DNA of 64,000 nucleotides. It comes from Diphasiastrum complanatum (taxonomy: Eukaryota > Streptophyta > Lycopodiopsida > Lycopodiales > Lycopodiaceae). The stretch lies in contig CM055104.1 of assembly GCA_029204225.1 (NCBI GenBank), positions 47,626,451-47,690,450 on the forward strand, read 5' to 3'. The notes beneath the pieces were generated by a model. It worked only from the letters and a program-made list of their open reading frames with translations, was not told the DNA's origin and searched no databases. The position numbers and the translations under genes are program-made. Below, piece by piece: positions 20,623 to 31,090 of this stretch (position 1 is its first letter; every line of letters begins with the position of its first letter).

Positions 20623-23600
20623 ATGGTGCAATCCGACCTTTCCGGTCTGTGGGACGAGGTAGACATTGTCAGGCGGGTTGTCGACAAGGCCAACAAGACC
20701 GGTCAGAAGATCGTGCGCTGCTGATACTGTCTCGTCGAGTTTGCTGCATCCCTCACTCGCCTTAAAGGCCATCTGCTCGGTGCACGCGCCAAAAATGGTG
20801 CCACCTTGAATGCTGCCCCTTGTGGCAGCATGACCGTCCCCAACAGCGAGCGACTACTAGACACCTACGGGCCGCGGCTCGTGGCAGGGGAGAACACCAT
20901 TTCGGAGGGCATTCTCCGATTTTGCACCGCTCCTTATGTGGCTGACCCAGAGTTGCTGCCTGCTTGGCTGGCACGCACGAGGAGAGGGAGTGCATCCTCC
21001 TCCAGTCCCTTTGCCCCTCATCCCCCTCAGACAGTTCTGCCTCACGCACCCCCATTTGCTCAGATTCCGGTGGATCCCGTCCCATTGCGTCCGCCAGTTG
21101 CCACTGCGGTTCCACCACCACCCACTGTTGCTCGCACTCCCCCAGTCTACGACTTTCTCATGGACTCTCCGCCACCCGAGCAGGCCCAGGATGCTACTGC
21201 TGGGGCCTTCGAGGATGTGGAAGAGATCCCTTCTTCCTTCCCTTCCCATCCGGATGACCTCCTCAGCCAGCAGTTTTCGTACCCCATGCCAGATGTTGCC
21301 CCTCCACCAGTGCACCCCACATATGCTGCTGCACTCATCCCTGCCAGTGCATCCCACTCTCCCCATTCCACGTCTACAGCCGATGCATCCACCAGTGCCC
21401 AGCCTGTCACGTCATCGTCCATTCCCGTCACGGTTGGTGCACCGTGCTGGAGGTCCACCACCCGTCGCCCACCAGGGAGAGTCCTTGTGCAGCAGACCAT
21501 TCGCGGCGCGCATCAGCCGCACATGGACAGAGAGGCCACACAGGTCGTGGCCAGTCTGATTTACGAGCTGAACCTGCCCTTTGCCATCACCGACTCTAAG
21601 CCCTTCAGAAGGGCCTTCCGCCTTGCACAGTCTGTCAGCCCTAGCTGGAGAGTCCCTAGTTCAAAGGTTGTCCGCACACACATGCTGAGGGATAGGGTTG
21701 AGTCCTTGTCTAGAGAGATGGAGCCTCTGCGTCGGCACTGGGCCACTTACGGTTGCAGCATCATGTCCGATGGCTGGACTGATGTCAGGAGGAGGCCGAT
21801 CCTCAACATACTGGTCTCCAGCTGCATGGGCACACAGTTTTTGAGGGCCGTGGATTGCAGCAGGGGGGGGAGAGTCATATCTGCAGAGTTCATGTTTGAT
21901 GTCATCAGGTCTTCCATCCTAGCCATAGGCCCACAGCATGTCGTCACGGTGGTGACGGACAATGCCACGAATTGCATTCAGATGGGTGTACTGCTAGAGG
22001 CCGAGTTCCCTCATATTGTTCATACCCCCTGTGCAGCGCACGACATAGACCTTCTGATGGGGGACATTGGAGCACTTCTCTGGGTTAGAGCCATCGTCCG
22101 GGAGGCCCTCTTCCTGGTGACTTTTGTCACCAGAAAGAGGCGTGTTCTTGCCATGTTCCGGGTGTTCAGCCATCTGGACCTCCGTAAGCCAGCCCCCACA
22201 CGCTTTGCATTCGACTTGGTGGTCATCGACCGTTTGATCAGGTGCAGGGCCCAGCTTCTACAGATGGTTGCCAGTGATCTTTGGGGTGCCAGTACGTTTC
22301 CGCGCACTGAGGATGGGGAGCACTTTTCTTCCACGGTGAGGGGAGACCAATTCTGGAGGGATGCACAGACATTGTCAGGACAACTTCGACCACTCTACAT
22401 TGTGCTCCGCATGGCTGACAGCGAGGGGTCGACACTTGGACTGGTGTATGAGCTCATGGACCGGATTGGACAGTTCCTGCAACTGCCCATCTTGCAGCCA
22501 GAGAGGTAAGCGGTACAGTGTTGTAATTGTTCTTTAACTTTTCAATGGTTGCTAGTTTGTTTTTCTGTCAGTGTTAAGTTTTTTCGTAATGCCCTAAACC
22601 ACATGCCTCTCACCTGTAGGATGACAGAGCTGAAGTTCATATGGGAGACGTGGTGGAACTACTTCCACAGGAGTATCCACAGCGTTGCACACATGCTGCA
22701 TCCCCTGTTCCTCTCTCCGACACAGATCGCAGACAGGGAACTCAAGGCTGATTGGCTTCAGTACATTCACAGGGTGGGTCCACACATAGGTTTGGATCCT
22801 ATCAGGCTCATGGAGGAGCTCGCTGCATTTCGTTTCGGCATGGGCACGTTCGGTCACCCGGTTGCTCAGGATCCAGAGAGGAGGCAACTCCCCATTACCT
22901 GGTGGACCATGTTCGGCAGCACCTATCCATCCATACAACGTCTTGCACTGCGGGTCCTTTCACAGGTATGCATCTCATCTCATCCTCCCTTGCTGTGTTT
23001 CGTTGACGTTCCACCCGTGCACGTGTGCTGAACCATTTCATTGCACGTACCACAGGACTGCGCTGCCTCCGTGTGTGAGCGTAATTGGAGCACATGGGCA
23101 CTCATTCACACGAGGAGAAGGAACAGGCTGTCAGTGAGTCAGTTGGAGTGGTTGGTGTTCTGTAGCACCAACGCACGTCTCGCAGGAGACTGCCGACCAT
23201 TACGAGCGCATTGCAGGTGAAAAGCTATTCTCCCATTGCATGTTGGTTGACGTCTCACTAAAATGTAGGTTTCAATCTTTGATCAAGTTGTTTTCCTGAC
23301 ACGCTCAATTTTGGTCTTGCAGACGAAGATATCAGATTTGGAGCGCCAGGTCGACTTGCTTACGGACAGCACACATCCCATGCCTGCAGATGACCTGGGC
23401 ACACAGTTGATGGCAGAGAGAGAGAGGGAGCTTGCCGAGATGGGAGAGAGAGAGAGAGCTTGGGCTTGAGCACAGAGAGCCTCCATTGTATGAGGCAGAT
23501 GAGCCAGTGTCAAAGGATGAGCATGACGAGGATGAGCCCATTCGGGTTGTGTTTGCCAGACCAGAGAGGGATGAGGCAGATTATACAGGTGCAGGGCACA

Positions 23601-24980
23601 CGCCACGGGCAGGGGTCACAGGTGCATCACGTGGCAGAGGTGGGACACATGGCACAGGTTATACCGGCAGACAGGCAGGGCACACAGGGGGGGGCCAGTG
23701 GCATACCTACCTATGTCGACATGATGGAGGAGGCTCTTGATAAAGGGCAGATTGGTTTAGATGCCGGTCCCGCAGATGTTTGGATGCGTGCAGCACAAAG
23801 TCATGGCCGTTACTACGACAGCACACTAGAGGAGGCACCAGGTGACTTTGATTGCACAGATTGGGAGGCCAGGCAGGTTCTACAGGGTGCACATGATGAG
23901 GCACGGGATGATTCAGAGGTTGGTGCACAGGACGATTCAGTGGATGGTGCACAGGATGAGGCCCAGAGCCCAGAGCATTTGTATTCAGATGCCCAGCTGG
24001 ACGACCTGATTGCCACATTTGATTCAGAGGCCCAGCAGATGCCGAGTGTTTTGGCACCCCCTTCATCTCTTGCCACCATGCCATACACAGAGTCACAACC
24101 AGAGCAGCCGCACGAGGTGCCCACAGTTCCTCCAGCTCCTCAGAGGGTATATGTGCGCCGCACAGCTCCTCCAGTGCCATTGATGCCATTCAAGCATGCA
24201 GCCCCTCCATCGTCGTCCACTTCTGCAGCACCAGGTCTCCATGGCAGGCCACCATCTGTGCCCAAGTTTTCTCTCACAGCGCCCACATCCACAGTGGCTC
24301 CTCCAGCTGCTCCTCCAGTGGCAGCACCCACTCCACATCCGCCTCCTTTGGCAGCACCCACTCCACTGGCTCCCCCTTTGGCAGCACCCAGGATGTACTA
24401 GTATCGGCCACCGCAGCGCCCCTTTTAGTACATATCGCCGCTGTACTTGCCTCCTTCACAGCCAGTCCCTCCACCAGCAGCAGCCCCACGGGCACACACT
24501 CCAGGAGCTCATCATCCTCGCTCAGCTGCACAGGGAGTTCCCTCTTTTGCTTCCCTATCCCAGCCGGCCTCAGCTTGGGCCCAGCCTAGCCAGCCAGGTG
24601 ATTTGCATGGGGGTGACGAGGCATTGACAGCTCCTCTTGTCTGCAAGAGACCAGGAAGGCCCAAGGGTGCACCGAACAAGAAAGGCAAGGCACAGAAACT
24701 GCCAGGGAGGAGAGGATGACCATGCAGGGCTCCAGGTATAGCTAGAGGTGCAGCATTACAGCGAGCTGGAGCAGGTGTTGCTGGTTTGGCTTGCTTGGGG
24801 GCTGATGCGGAGGTAGATTGGGATGATGCTAGTGACGAGTCCTCCTCTTCTGATACACAGCCCATGCCAGCTCCAGACAGGCACAGATATCGGCTGCGAG
24901 AGTCAGCTCGGGGCCCTGAGTTGTCTCTAGAGCATTCGTCTGAGTCAGAGCCAGAGCATTTATTGTGGCTCTGTTGTTTT
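20623..24980 (+). pseudogene. hAT-family transposase, nearly complete, with C-terminal AT-hook extension
   Basis: ATG at 20623 (MVQSDLSGLWDEV). The BED finger (C-x2-C, then LKGHL and a late Cys) is broken by TGA 20722-20724 between its two first cysteines. The frame is then open to 22505: a Pro-rich linker, then DUF659 with GCSIMSDGWTD, VVTDNATNC and HTPCAAH, which include the likely first two catalytic Asp. GT-AG introns lie at 22506-22619, 22966-23055 and about 23219-23322. The dimerisation domain reads LPITWWTMFGS, LALRVLSQ, VCERNW (probable catalytic Glu region). Two frame changes occur at simple repeats, a GA run near 23440 and G8 near 23690. A long acidic then Pro-rich tail follows, with stops at 24399, 24426 and 24717, and an AT-hook, KRPGRPKGAPNKK, near 24650. 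It is better preserved than the relative at 7.3 kb. Confidence 0.9.
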
Positions 24981-25461
24981 ATTTTTAGTAGTTTCACATC
25001 ATGTTCCATGTTTGGCGACCAGGTGGTCGAACACTGTATTCAGACCATTTTACATATTATATTCAGTGTTGGACGTATTCTATTCACTGCACAATTTGTA
25101 TTTGTCAACTTGTAATTGTGATGTTCTACTTGTAGTTTTACTTCAAATGGAGTGTGCGTGTTTTCAATTAGTTTTCACTACAGAGCTTGAGAGCATATGC
25201 AGAACACAGAAATACAACCCCCCTGATAGCATTTCATAAACACATACATCAGATTGCAATACACAAGGCACGCATTGCACAAAAAACACACCGTACATTA
25301 ATTTATCAGATGTATCAAAATAACAATACGTATTCCCGCCACATACGGCTGGGGCTGTTTTTTACACTATGCTAGACACTAAATGCTGCCTCATCTACTG
25401 ATGAACATTACATAACAACAGTCAGCCACATACGGCTAGACCCCATCTATGCTAAACATTC
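24981..25461. other. Intergenic segment between convergent ORFs of the hAT element
   Basis: AT-rich sequence between the end of the transposase frame and the stop codon of the minus-strand ORF. No further gene is seen; it probably holds the two 3' untranslated regions. Confidence 0.5.
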
Positions 25462-25806
25462 CTATGGATCCTCCACTGACTCCACGCCCTCGTCAGGAGC
25501 ATTGTTATGTCGCTCTCGCTCTGCCTCCCGGTTTCCCCGAGCTGCCTCCTGGCCAGCCCGACGTCTGGCCGCCCTTTCCCTGACCATGATGAGCTGCCGT
25601 CGTGTGAAGTTCATTCCGATCTGCTCATCAGCAGGGGCCACAGCGGGGGCGGGGATCTGCAGCTCTGGGTGTCTCTCCCGAGTTTGTCGCAGCATCTCTG
25701 CAATGTCTGCCTCTTGCTTCCGATGCCTTTCATTGTGCCTTCGGACATCTTCCTCGAGCTTCCTCCTGGCTTCGCCCTCAGGCCTTGGTGGTATGCGCTC
25801 TGCCAT
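25462..25806 (-). CDS. Small hypothetical ORF, 114 aa, Arg/Glu-rich, inside the hAT element
   Basis: An intact frame from ATG (25806) to TAG (25462), on the strand opposite the transposase and convergent with it. I do not recognise a family. The product is highly charged. Residues about 9-55 and 70-105 look helical (KLEEDVRRHNERHRKQEADI; RRQLIMVRERAARRR), a possible coiled coil or nucleic-acid-binding helix pair, joined by a PAPAVAPADEQIGMNF linker. A TATA-like TTAAATAG lies at 25925-25932 and an array of TGTGAGAG repeats lies between it and the ATG. It has no stop, while the transposase beside it carries at least four, so it may be younger or have been kept. It could also be a chance open frame in GC-rich DNA. 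Confidence 0.5.
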   Translation of the reverse strand: MAERIPPRPEGEARRKLEEDVRRHNERHRKQEADIAEMLRQTRERHPELQIPAPAVAPADEQIGMNFTRRQLIMVRERAARRRAGQEAARGNREAERERHNNAPDEGVESVEDP

Positions 25807-25831
25807 CTCACAACACCTTGTTTCTCGAACT

Positions 25832-25945
25832 GGCTCTCACAATGCCTCTCACAATAACTCTCACAATGCCTCTCACAGCCTCTCTCTCACAGCCTCTCAC
25901 TGGCTCTCACAGCCTCGCGAGTGCCTATTTAACCCCACAACCTGT
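25832..25945 (-). promoter_or_regulatory. Candidate promoter and repeated leader of the minus-strand ORF
   Basis: On the minus strand, TTAAATAG (25925-25932) is followed by six exact and one altered copies of TGTGAGAG, spaced 10-16 bases apart (25832-25913), then the ATG at 25806. The TATA match is about 119 bases before the start codon. This is inference from sequence only. Confidence 0.35.
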
Positions 25946-26037
25946 TCCCCCATGTGCAGTTGATGATGATCCCTCCATGTGCCCTTGTACCTGTTCCCAT
26001 TAATTGTGATGTGCCAATGTACCTGCTCCATGTCCCT

Positions 26038-26303
26038 GTACCACATGCTGCACTCCGATTGGGTCCGTGGTCCCCACAGTGCCCATGTGACGGTGTACCT
26101 GTCCGGATTTGTCCCATGTGCCTCTGTACCTGCCCCCATGTGATGCTCCCCCCCTGTGTTGGTCTCCCATTGGACCCATGGTCTGCTCACCCACAGTGCC
26201 CATGTGCTTCTGTACTTGCCCCCATGTGATGCTACCCCCCTGTGTTAGTCTCCCATTGGCCCCTCGGTCTGGTCACCCGCAGTGCCCATGTGCCACTGCA
26301 CCA
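26038..26303. repeat. Three direct repeats of about 90 bp near the right end of the hAT element
   Basis: Units start near 26038, 26131 and 26220. Each contains CC(A)CATGTGATGCT or CACATGCTGCACT, then CCCATTGG or CGATTGG, then CACAGTGCCCATGTG (CGCAGTGCCCATGTG in the third). They lie between the small ORF and the GGTACC palindromes, where hAT elements commonly have subterminal protein-binding repeats. Confidence 0.75.
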
Positions 26304-26502
26304 GTCCCCTGCATCGTGTACTGTACCGTCTTTTTTTTACTTTTTTTTGTCCTTTTTTGGTAGTTAATATGCAAAAAAAAATAATTAAAAAAATAAAAAA
26401 ATATATGTATTAAAAATGGTACCGCCCTGGTACCGCGGGTCTGAGGGCGGTACCACTGATATGGTACCGGCGGTACCATACCAGCGGTACCACGGGGTAC
26501 TA

Positions 26503-26504
<2 letters not shown>

Positions 26505-26546
<42 letters not shown>
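26505..26546. repeat. (TA)n tract at the right edge of the hAT element
   Basis: A TA dinucleotide run immediately after CTATG at 26504. Confidence 0.95.
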
Positions 26547-26548
<2 letters not shown>

Positions 26549-29190
26549 GCTAAGCTTTTAATAGTGTTTAGTTACAACATAGATGTTATGGGCAACTACT
26601 TGGACTTGGGGAAGAGCACTTTCTTGATGGTCATTGGAGCTTTATACTATCAAATATAGTATTTGGACCCATTCCTTGTTATTAGCATGTATTACTCTTT
26701 GTACTATTACTAGAACCCAAAATAGGGGGCTGACCTTTCTGACCTGATCAGGTTAAGGACCATAGTGATTATTAAATCTTTAGCCGCAGTCAGAGAGACA
26801 CCCACACAGATGTTAGACTATAACTGAAGTTCGGAACTAAGGAGCAATTATAGAGTGGACCTGCATGCGGATTCAATTTATCCCCTAAGCACTTCTGGAA
26901 GATGGCGGCTTTGGGCCATACAAGGGGATACTGCACTTCATTTAAGAGAGCTCAGTTACTTCTGGCAGGAACTCATGCATGAGCCTAGATCATCTAGACT
27001 AGATGAGGCATCCCCTGGTGAGTGGCCCATGGTGGTAGGGACACCATGGTTAATTTGTAGTTGATGACATGAATATTGGGAAGACTCCTTGGTTTAATTT
27101 AAAGAGTGAGAGTGGATTTGCTTAACAGTTGGGTAGTGGGTTAGATGTCAAGACCCTGGTGATTCATTGTCACTACTCAGAGTGGTTCTTTGCAAGGATC
27201 GACCTTGGGGACTGTGCCTCTGATTATTGATATACTTGAATAAAGTGTCCTTCGTCTACTCCTGGACCATCACACAAGCTTGCAACTGATGGTTCACAAA
27301 TTGTCGTCTTTGTGCTTGTAAATTGGGAGCCTAAGATCAGAGCTGCAAGTGGAGGACGAGGTCAAGGTGTTCCACAAGCAGTGAGCCATGTTGGGGCACA
27401 TGAGTTGCTGTGAGAAGTCACCACAATTTTCGTCAAGGTTGAAGGCATGAATGTGCTTGTGGGTCTAGAAGGATACTTTGCATAGGTCCATAATTTTTGT
27501 TTCTCAGCTGGACAATAGATTGCATTCTACTATGCTTCGCGGCAGTTATATTCTGAGATATGCATTGTGTTTGCCACTATCTACTTTCCATACATATTGC
27601 AATTTTGCACCATCAGAGTTTTTATAGTGTATTCTCTTAACAGGGAGGAGACATCAGAATTTGATGTGGAGGGAGGGTTGTATGTTCTTTTCGGCTCTGG
27701 TAAGCTTGTTTGTTTGCATCTGGCCTGTTTTTCGTGGCTTTATTTCTGCTCTCGATTGCCTATATTCATTTCTGATCAAGCAACAAGACAATTGCAGGAT
27801 TCATCTTCATGCTTGTTACTGCTCTTCATGTTCTTCAGTCATCCAAGGAAAAATTAGCCAGGTGTGTGCTTCCAGCTTGTTCTCTTTGCAGAAAATATTT
27901 TCTTTTCTGAATTTTGAATTTGACTTTTTCCTTTATACAAGAGTGGTGCTTGCTCAAGCTGGATGCCTGAAATGATTATGAAGATAGTAACTGTTCTTCC
28001 AAGTGGTAGGCTATGCAACAGCAATATCAAGGGTCTCTGACGCAGTTTGAGATTGGTCTTGTTACATTTAAGTATCATATGAACCAGTTCTGAAAGGAAC
28101 CTTTCTATATGTGCACTACTAAGGATGAGCTTACAAAATGCTTTCTGTTTGCTTGCAACTGAGATGATAAGCAATCCCAAAATTGCGGGTATTCAGGATG
28201 TGTTAACCTAGCATACTCTGCAGGTTCGTGAAGGAAACAGTCATTGATGCTGGCCCATCTGTGGAGCCAGCAAAGGTAGAATAAAGACAACCAAAAGGTG
28301 GAAAATCTGTGACAACCAAAAGGTGGAAAATCTGTGACATACTTTGTCCCAAAGCTTTTTTGATGATTCAATGGGCAGAGCATTTGTCTTGCCTCTCAGG
28401 CTTGTTTGAGAAGAAGCGTCACTTATGGTGATATCAGCAACCGAGCTTTATCTGATGTGCCGACTGCCTCATCACCAGATGCTTAATTGATGGAGTTACT
28501 TATTTTATTTAGGGAATGACCTGTGGCATTGTCATATTTTACTTCATTTGATGATTTTGTAAGTGAATGTGCTTATAAGTTTAACTGGGAAATTTCATTT
28601 TAGATTTGTAAAGAACATTGGATTTGCGCTTTGACCCAAGGATTTGAGACTCTAGAGTTGGTTGAAGTTTGAGACCTAGAAAGTGGTCTAATCTTAGGTT
28701 TTCTTGCTTAAGATATTAAATCTGGCTGCCTAAGATTCCCAAGCCTGGCTGTTCAAACAATGAATGACTATGGCTTCTGAGTTCTGTGGATTTTGGATCT
28801 CTAGGCATGCACAGCCACATGGGTTGTAAAGAGTCTAAATCTTGCCACTTTTTAGCAACGCGCACACTATGGTTGGAAATTTGGCTTAAGTTGATTATAA
28901 ACTTATAATTTGCAGACTGAAGACTCAATTTCTTTTTTGGGTGAAAGTGATTGTCTATAATCGTTAAAGTTCAATCTTTTATGTCAGCAGTCAATTCCAC
29001 TCACTGTAGAATGTATGGAACATTCTCTTGCTTTTTGATTGTAGTTATGGATCAATGCAAATGCTAAAAGTATTGAAAAAACTGCAATAACACTGCAAGA
29101 AAAGATATTTCACTGATCACATAAGCATGCTAGAAATGACAACCTACAGCTGAACAGAACTGGAAAAGGGAACTAGAACTCAAATTTTCA
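26547..29190. other. Long non-coding region
   Basis: No frame with a recognisable domain and no element terminus found. A 25-base sequence, GACAACCAAAAGGTGGAAAA plus five bases, is directly duplicated at 28286-28337. Open frames of 60-110 codons here have no features of real proteins. Exons of a host gene cannot be excluded. Confidence 0.45.
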
Positions 29191-29194
29191 ATTG

Positions 29195-29344
29195 TAGCTG
29201 CATAAGATAAGAGTCGTTAATATGTCCATGAAGCCCTGGGTTCAAGTCCCAACTGTTGCCGGAATGGGACACATATAAGCCCACATGTTTAGAACTTGGC
29301 TATTCATAACTGAATAGCCAAGTTCTAAAACGTTTTCAATTTTT
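29195..29344 (+). ncRNA. Possible Pol III-type small RNA or SINE remnant with a perfect hairpin
   Basis: TAGCTGCATAAG at 29195 partly resembles an A box. GGTTCAAGTCC at 29239-29249 matches the B-box consensus GGTTCRANYCC exactly. A perfect 19-bp stem with loop TAAC occupies 29288-29329 (arm TTTAGAACTTGGCTATTCA). A T5 run at 29340-29344 could end Pol III transcription. The sequence does not fold as a tRNA, so a tRNA-derived SINE or a small hairpin RNA gene is more likely. The evidence is motif-level only. Confidence 0.35.
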
Positions 29345-29506
29345 AAAGTGGGAAAAGCACTCCGACTTATGGAGGATTTTTTCAATGCATGTTAAATGTT
29401 CATGTTTGTAGGTTTCGAACATTCGGTTGAAAACCTCCATATGTTGAGGTTATATATAGATGCCAACCACTGGGCCACATTTCAGAGAGATATTTCACTG
29501 CAATAA

Positions 29507-29550
29507 TATACATACATACATACATACATATATACATATATGTATGTATG

Positions 29551-29585
<35 letters not shown>
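29507..29585. repeat. Compound ATAC / TA microsatellite
   Basis: CATA tetranucleotide repeats turn into GTAT repeats and then (TA)n, making a partly self-complementary simple repeat. Confidence 0.95.
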
Positions 29586-29624
29586 CTATATATATAACTG
29601 CAAGTACTGTGTTTTTGGAACGTT

Positions 29625-29883
29625 GCTGTTGCAAGTGAAACTGTGTGTTATATTTTGTGTTTGTCTGCTTGACCTTTACGTGGACAGACATATGCTCTCT
29701 AGTTACCCTTCTGGAAACTTTGCTAGTGCTGTTGCAAGTGAAACTGTGTGTTATATTTTGTGTTTGTCTGCTTGACCTTTACGTGGACAGACATATGCTC
29801 TCTAGTTACCCTTCTGGAAACTTTGCTAGTTCTTAGCTCGAGACATTTGCTCTCTAGTTATCTTTTTGGAAACTCTGCTAGTT
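29625..29883. repeat. 103-bp tandem duplication, two identical copies plus a third partial copy
   Basis: 29625-29727 and 29728-29830 are identical by eye over the whole 103 bases (start GCTGTTGCAAGTGAAACTG, end GGAAACTTTGCTAGT). A third, diverged piece at about 29839-29883 shares GCTCTCTAGTTA..TTT.TGGAAACT.TGCTAGT. The perfect match means a very recent duplication beside an older one. Confidence 0.95.
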
Positions 29884-30395
29884 CCTTAACTAAATGCAAT
29901 GCTTGTTTCTATTTCAAAGAGAAGACAAATACCAGCAAACTCCCTATGGCAATTGTGCATCAAGAGTTTGTGAATGCCTTTTGCGCCTTCATGAAGGATT
30001 GTAATTCTTTGCATATATCATGAACATTTTGAGCATGAAACATATCTTAGCTTGTATTCCGTCGATTATAGTACTTGTGGCTTGAAGTGCGTGTGTCTTA
30101 GCCCAGTCAAATAATAGCATGTTTCTTGCAATAATCAAGTTGGATACCAGTTCTTGATGAATCCACGAAGGCAAAAGACTCGATCTCCAGATGTTGCGTG
30201 AGTGAACATGTAAGCTTATGTACTCTTTTTGGCTAGGCACACTATGGATGTAAAATGTATATATTTTGCCTCGAACTATGCCCATTATCTTTAGCATCTT
30301 AACGATAAATTTGTAGAGCGAGCACAATAAAAAAAAATAGCAAGGAAAAACTAAGAAAAATGCTAAGGCTTTGAAAGATAAACACTCTTAGTTTC
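29884..30395. other. Non-coding spacer
   Basis: No gene or repeat recognised before the copia fragment that begins near 30396. Confidence 0.45.
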
Positions 30396-31090
30396 TTCAT
30401 GATGAACCTGAGAAAGTGGATGCTTATTTGTACATGCAGCTAGTGGGTAGTTTGATTTATTTGACACACACACGACCTGATATTTTTTATGATGTCGGTG
30501 CTGTTAGTCAATTTATGCAAAATCCTAGTCAAGCACATTGGAGGTCTGCTAAACGTATTCTCAGATACATTCAAGGGACATTAAATTTTGATTTGAAATA
30601 TAATCAGTCTGACACAGTTGTCGATTGGGCTGGTAATATTGATGACATAAGATCTACTAGTGGTCATGCATTTAGTTATGGTATAGTTGCAGTTTCATGG
30701 AACAACAAAAAACAACTTACAGTAGTCTTATCCTCAACGGAAGTTGAATATCGAGCACTCAGTAATGCTACATAAGAAGCGGTATGGTTACGAAAATTGT
30801 TTGTGGATTTAGATCAACCATAAGTGGATGCGACTACTATATCTCGCGACAATCAAAGCTGCATTCACCTAGCCAAAAATCCAGTTCTACATGTGCGAAC
30901 CAAGCACATCGAAATACATTATCATTTTGTTCGAGAGAAAATTTTTTATGGAGCCATTGATCTTGTTTTTTGTAAATATGAAGATCAAGTGGCAGATATT
31001 TTCACTAAGTCATTAGGTAGATGTAAATTTAAAAATTTTCATACTCTATTAGGAATAGAAGAATGTAATTTTATCATTGAAGGAGTGTTA
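30396..31090 (+). pseudogene. Ty1/copia RT C-terminus and RNase H fragment
   Basis: Reads DEPEKVDA, then YMQLVGSLIYLTHTRPDI (end of copia RT), SAKRILRYIQGTLNF, the RNase H segment WAGNIDDIRSTSGHAF, VSWNNKKQLTVVLSSTEVEYRAL (catalytic Glu), then NQSCIHLAKNPVLHVRTKHIEIHYHFVRE and VADIFTKSL, the usual C-terminus. Two in-frame TAA stops lie near 30773 and 30822. The 5' three quarters of the element are absent. The PPT-like GAAGGAG and TGTTAGAAATC near 31087 suggest that the 3' LTR starts directly after, but its end is not defined. It is a 5'-truncated, inactive copy. Confidence 0.85.

Larger units (their letters stand above)
20279..26504 (+). mobile_element. About 6.2-kb autonomous-type hAT transposon with GGTACCGCGG palindromes
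   Basis: The right end is clear: the palindromes GGTACCGCCCTGGTACCGCGG, GGCGGTACC and CCAGCGGTACCACGG lead to CTATG at 26500-26504, followed by (TA)n. The left end near 20279 has CGCGGTACTGGGTACCGCGG and GGTACCGTGGTACC, but the CATAG terminus is degraded into the TA tract, so the first base is uncertain. The element shares subterminal repeats with the 769-bp MITE at 19497, which it could have mobilised. It holds a transposase gene (plus strand), an intact convergent small ORF (minus strand) and a 90-bp tandem repeat near the right end. Confidence 0.85.

Noticed and set aside
20857-24531. Long minus-strand and alternate-frame ORFs over the hAT transposase
   Set aside because: They are shadows of a GC-rich coding strand; the plus-strand frame has the BED, DUF659 and dimerisation motifs.
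27567-27975. Possible host gene with membrane-like hydrophobic frames
   Set aside because: The hydrophobic translations come from T-rich DNA, overlapping frames look equally likely, and no homology is recognisable.
28360-28435. tRNA-like segment (GATTCAATGGGCAGAGCATTTG)
   Set aside because: It resembles a D-arm, but no B box or acceptor pairing follows at the right distance.
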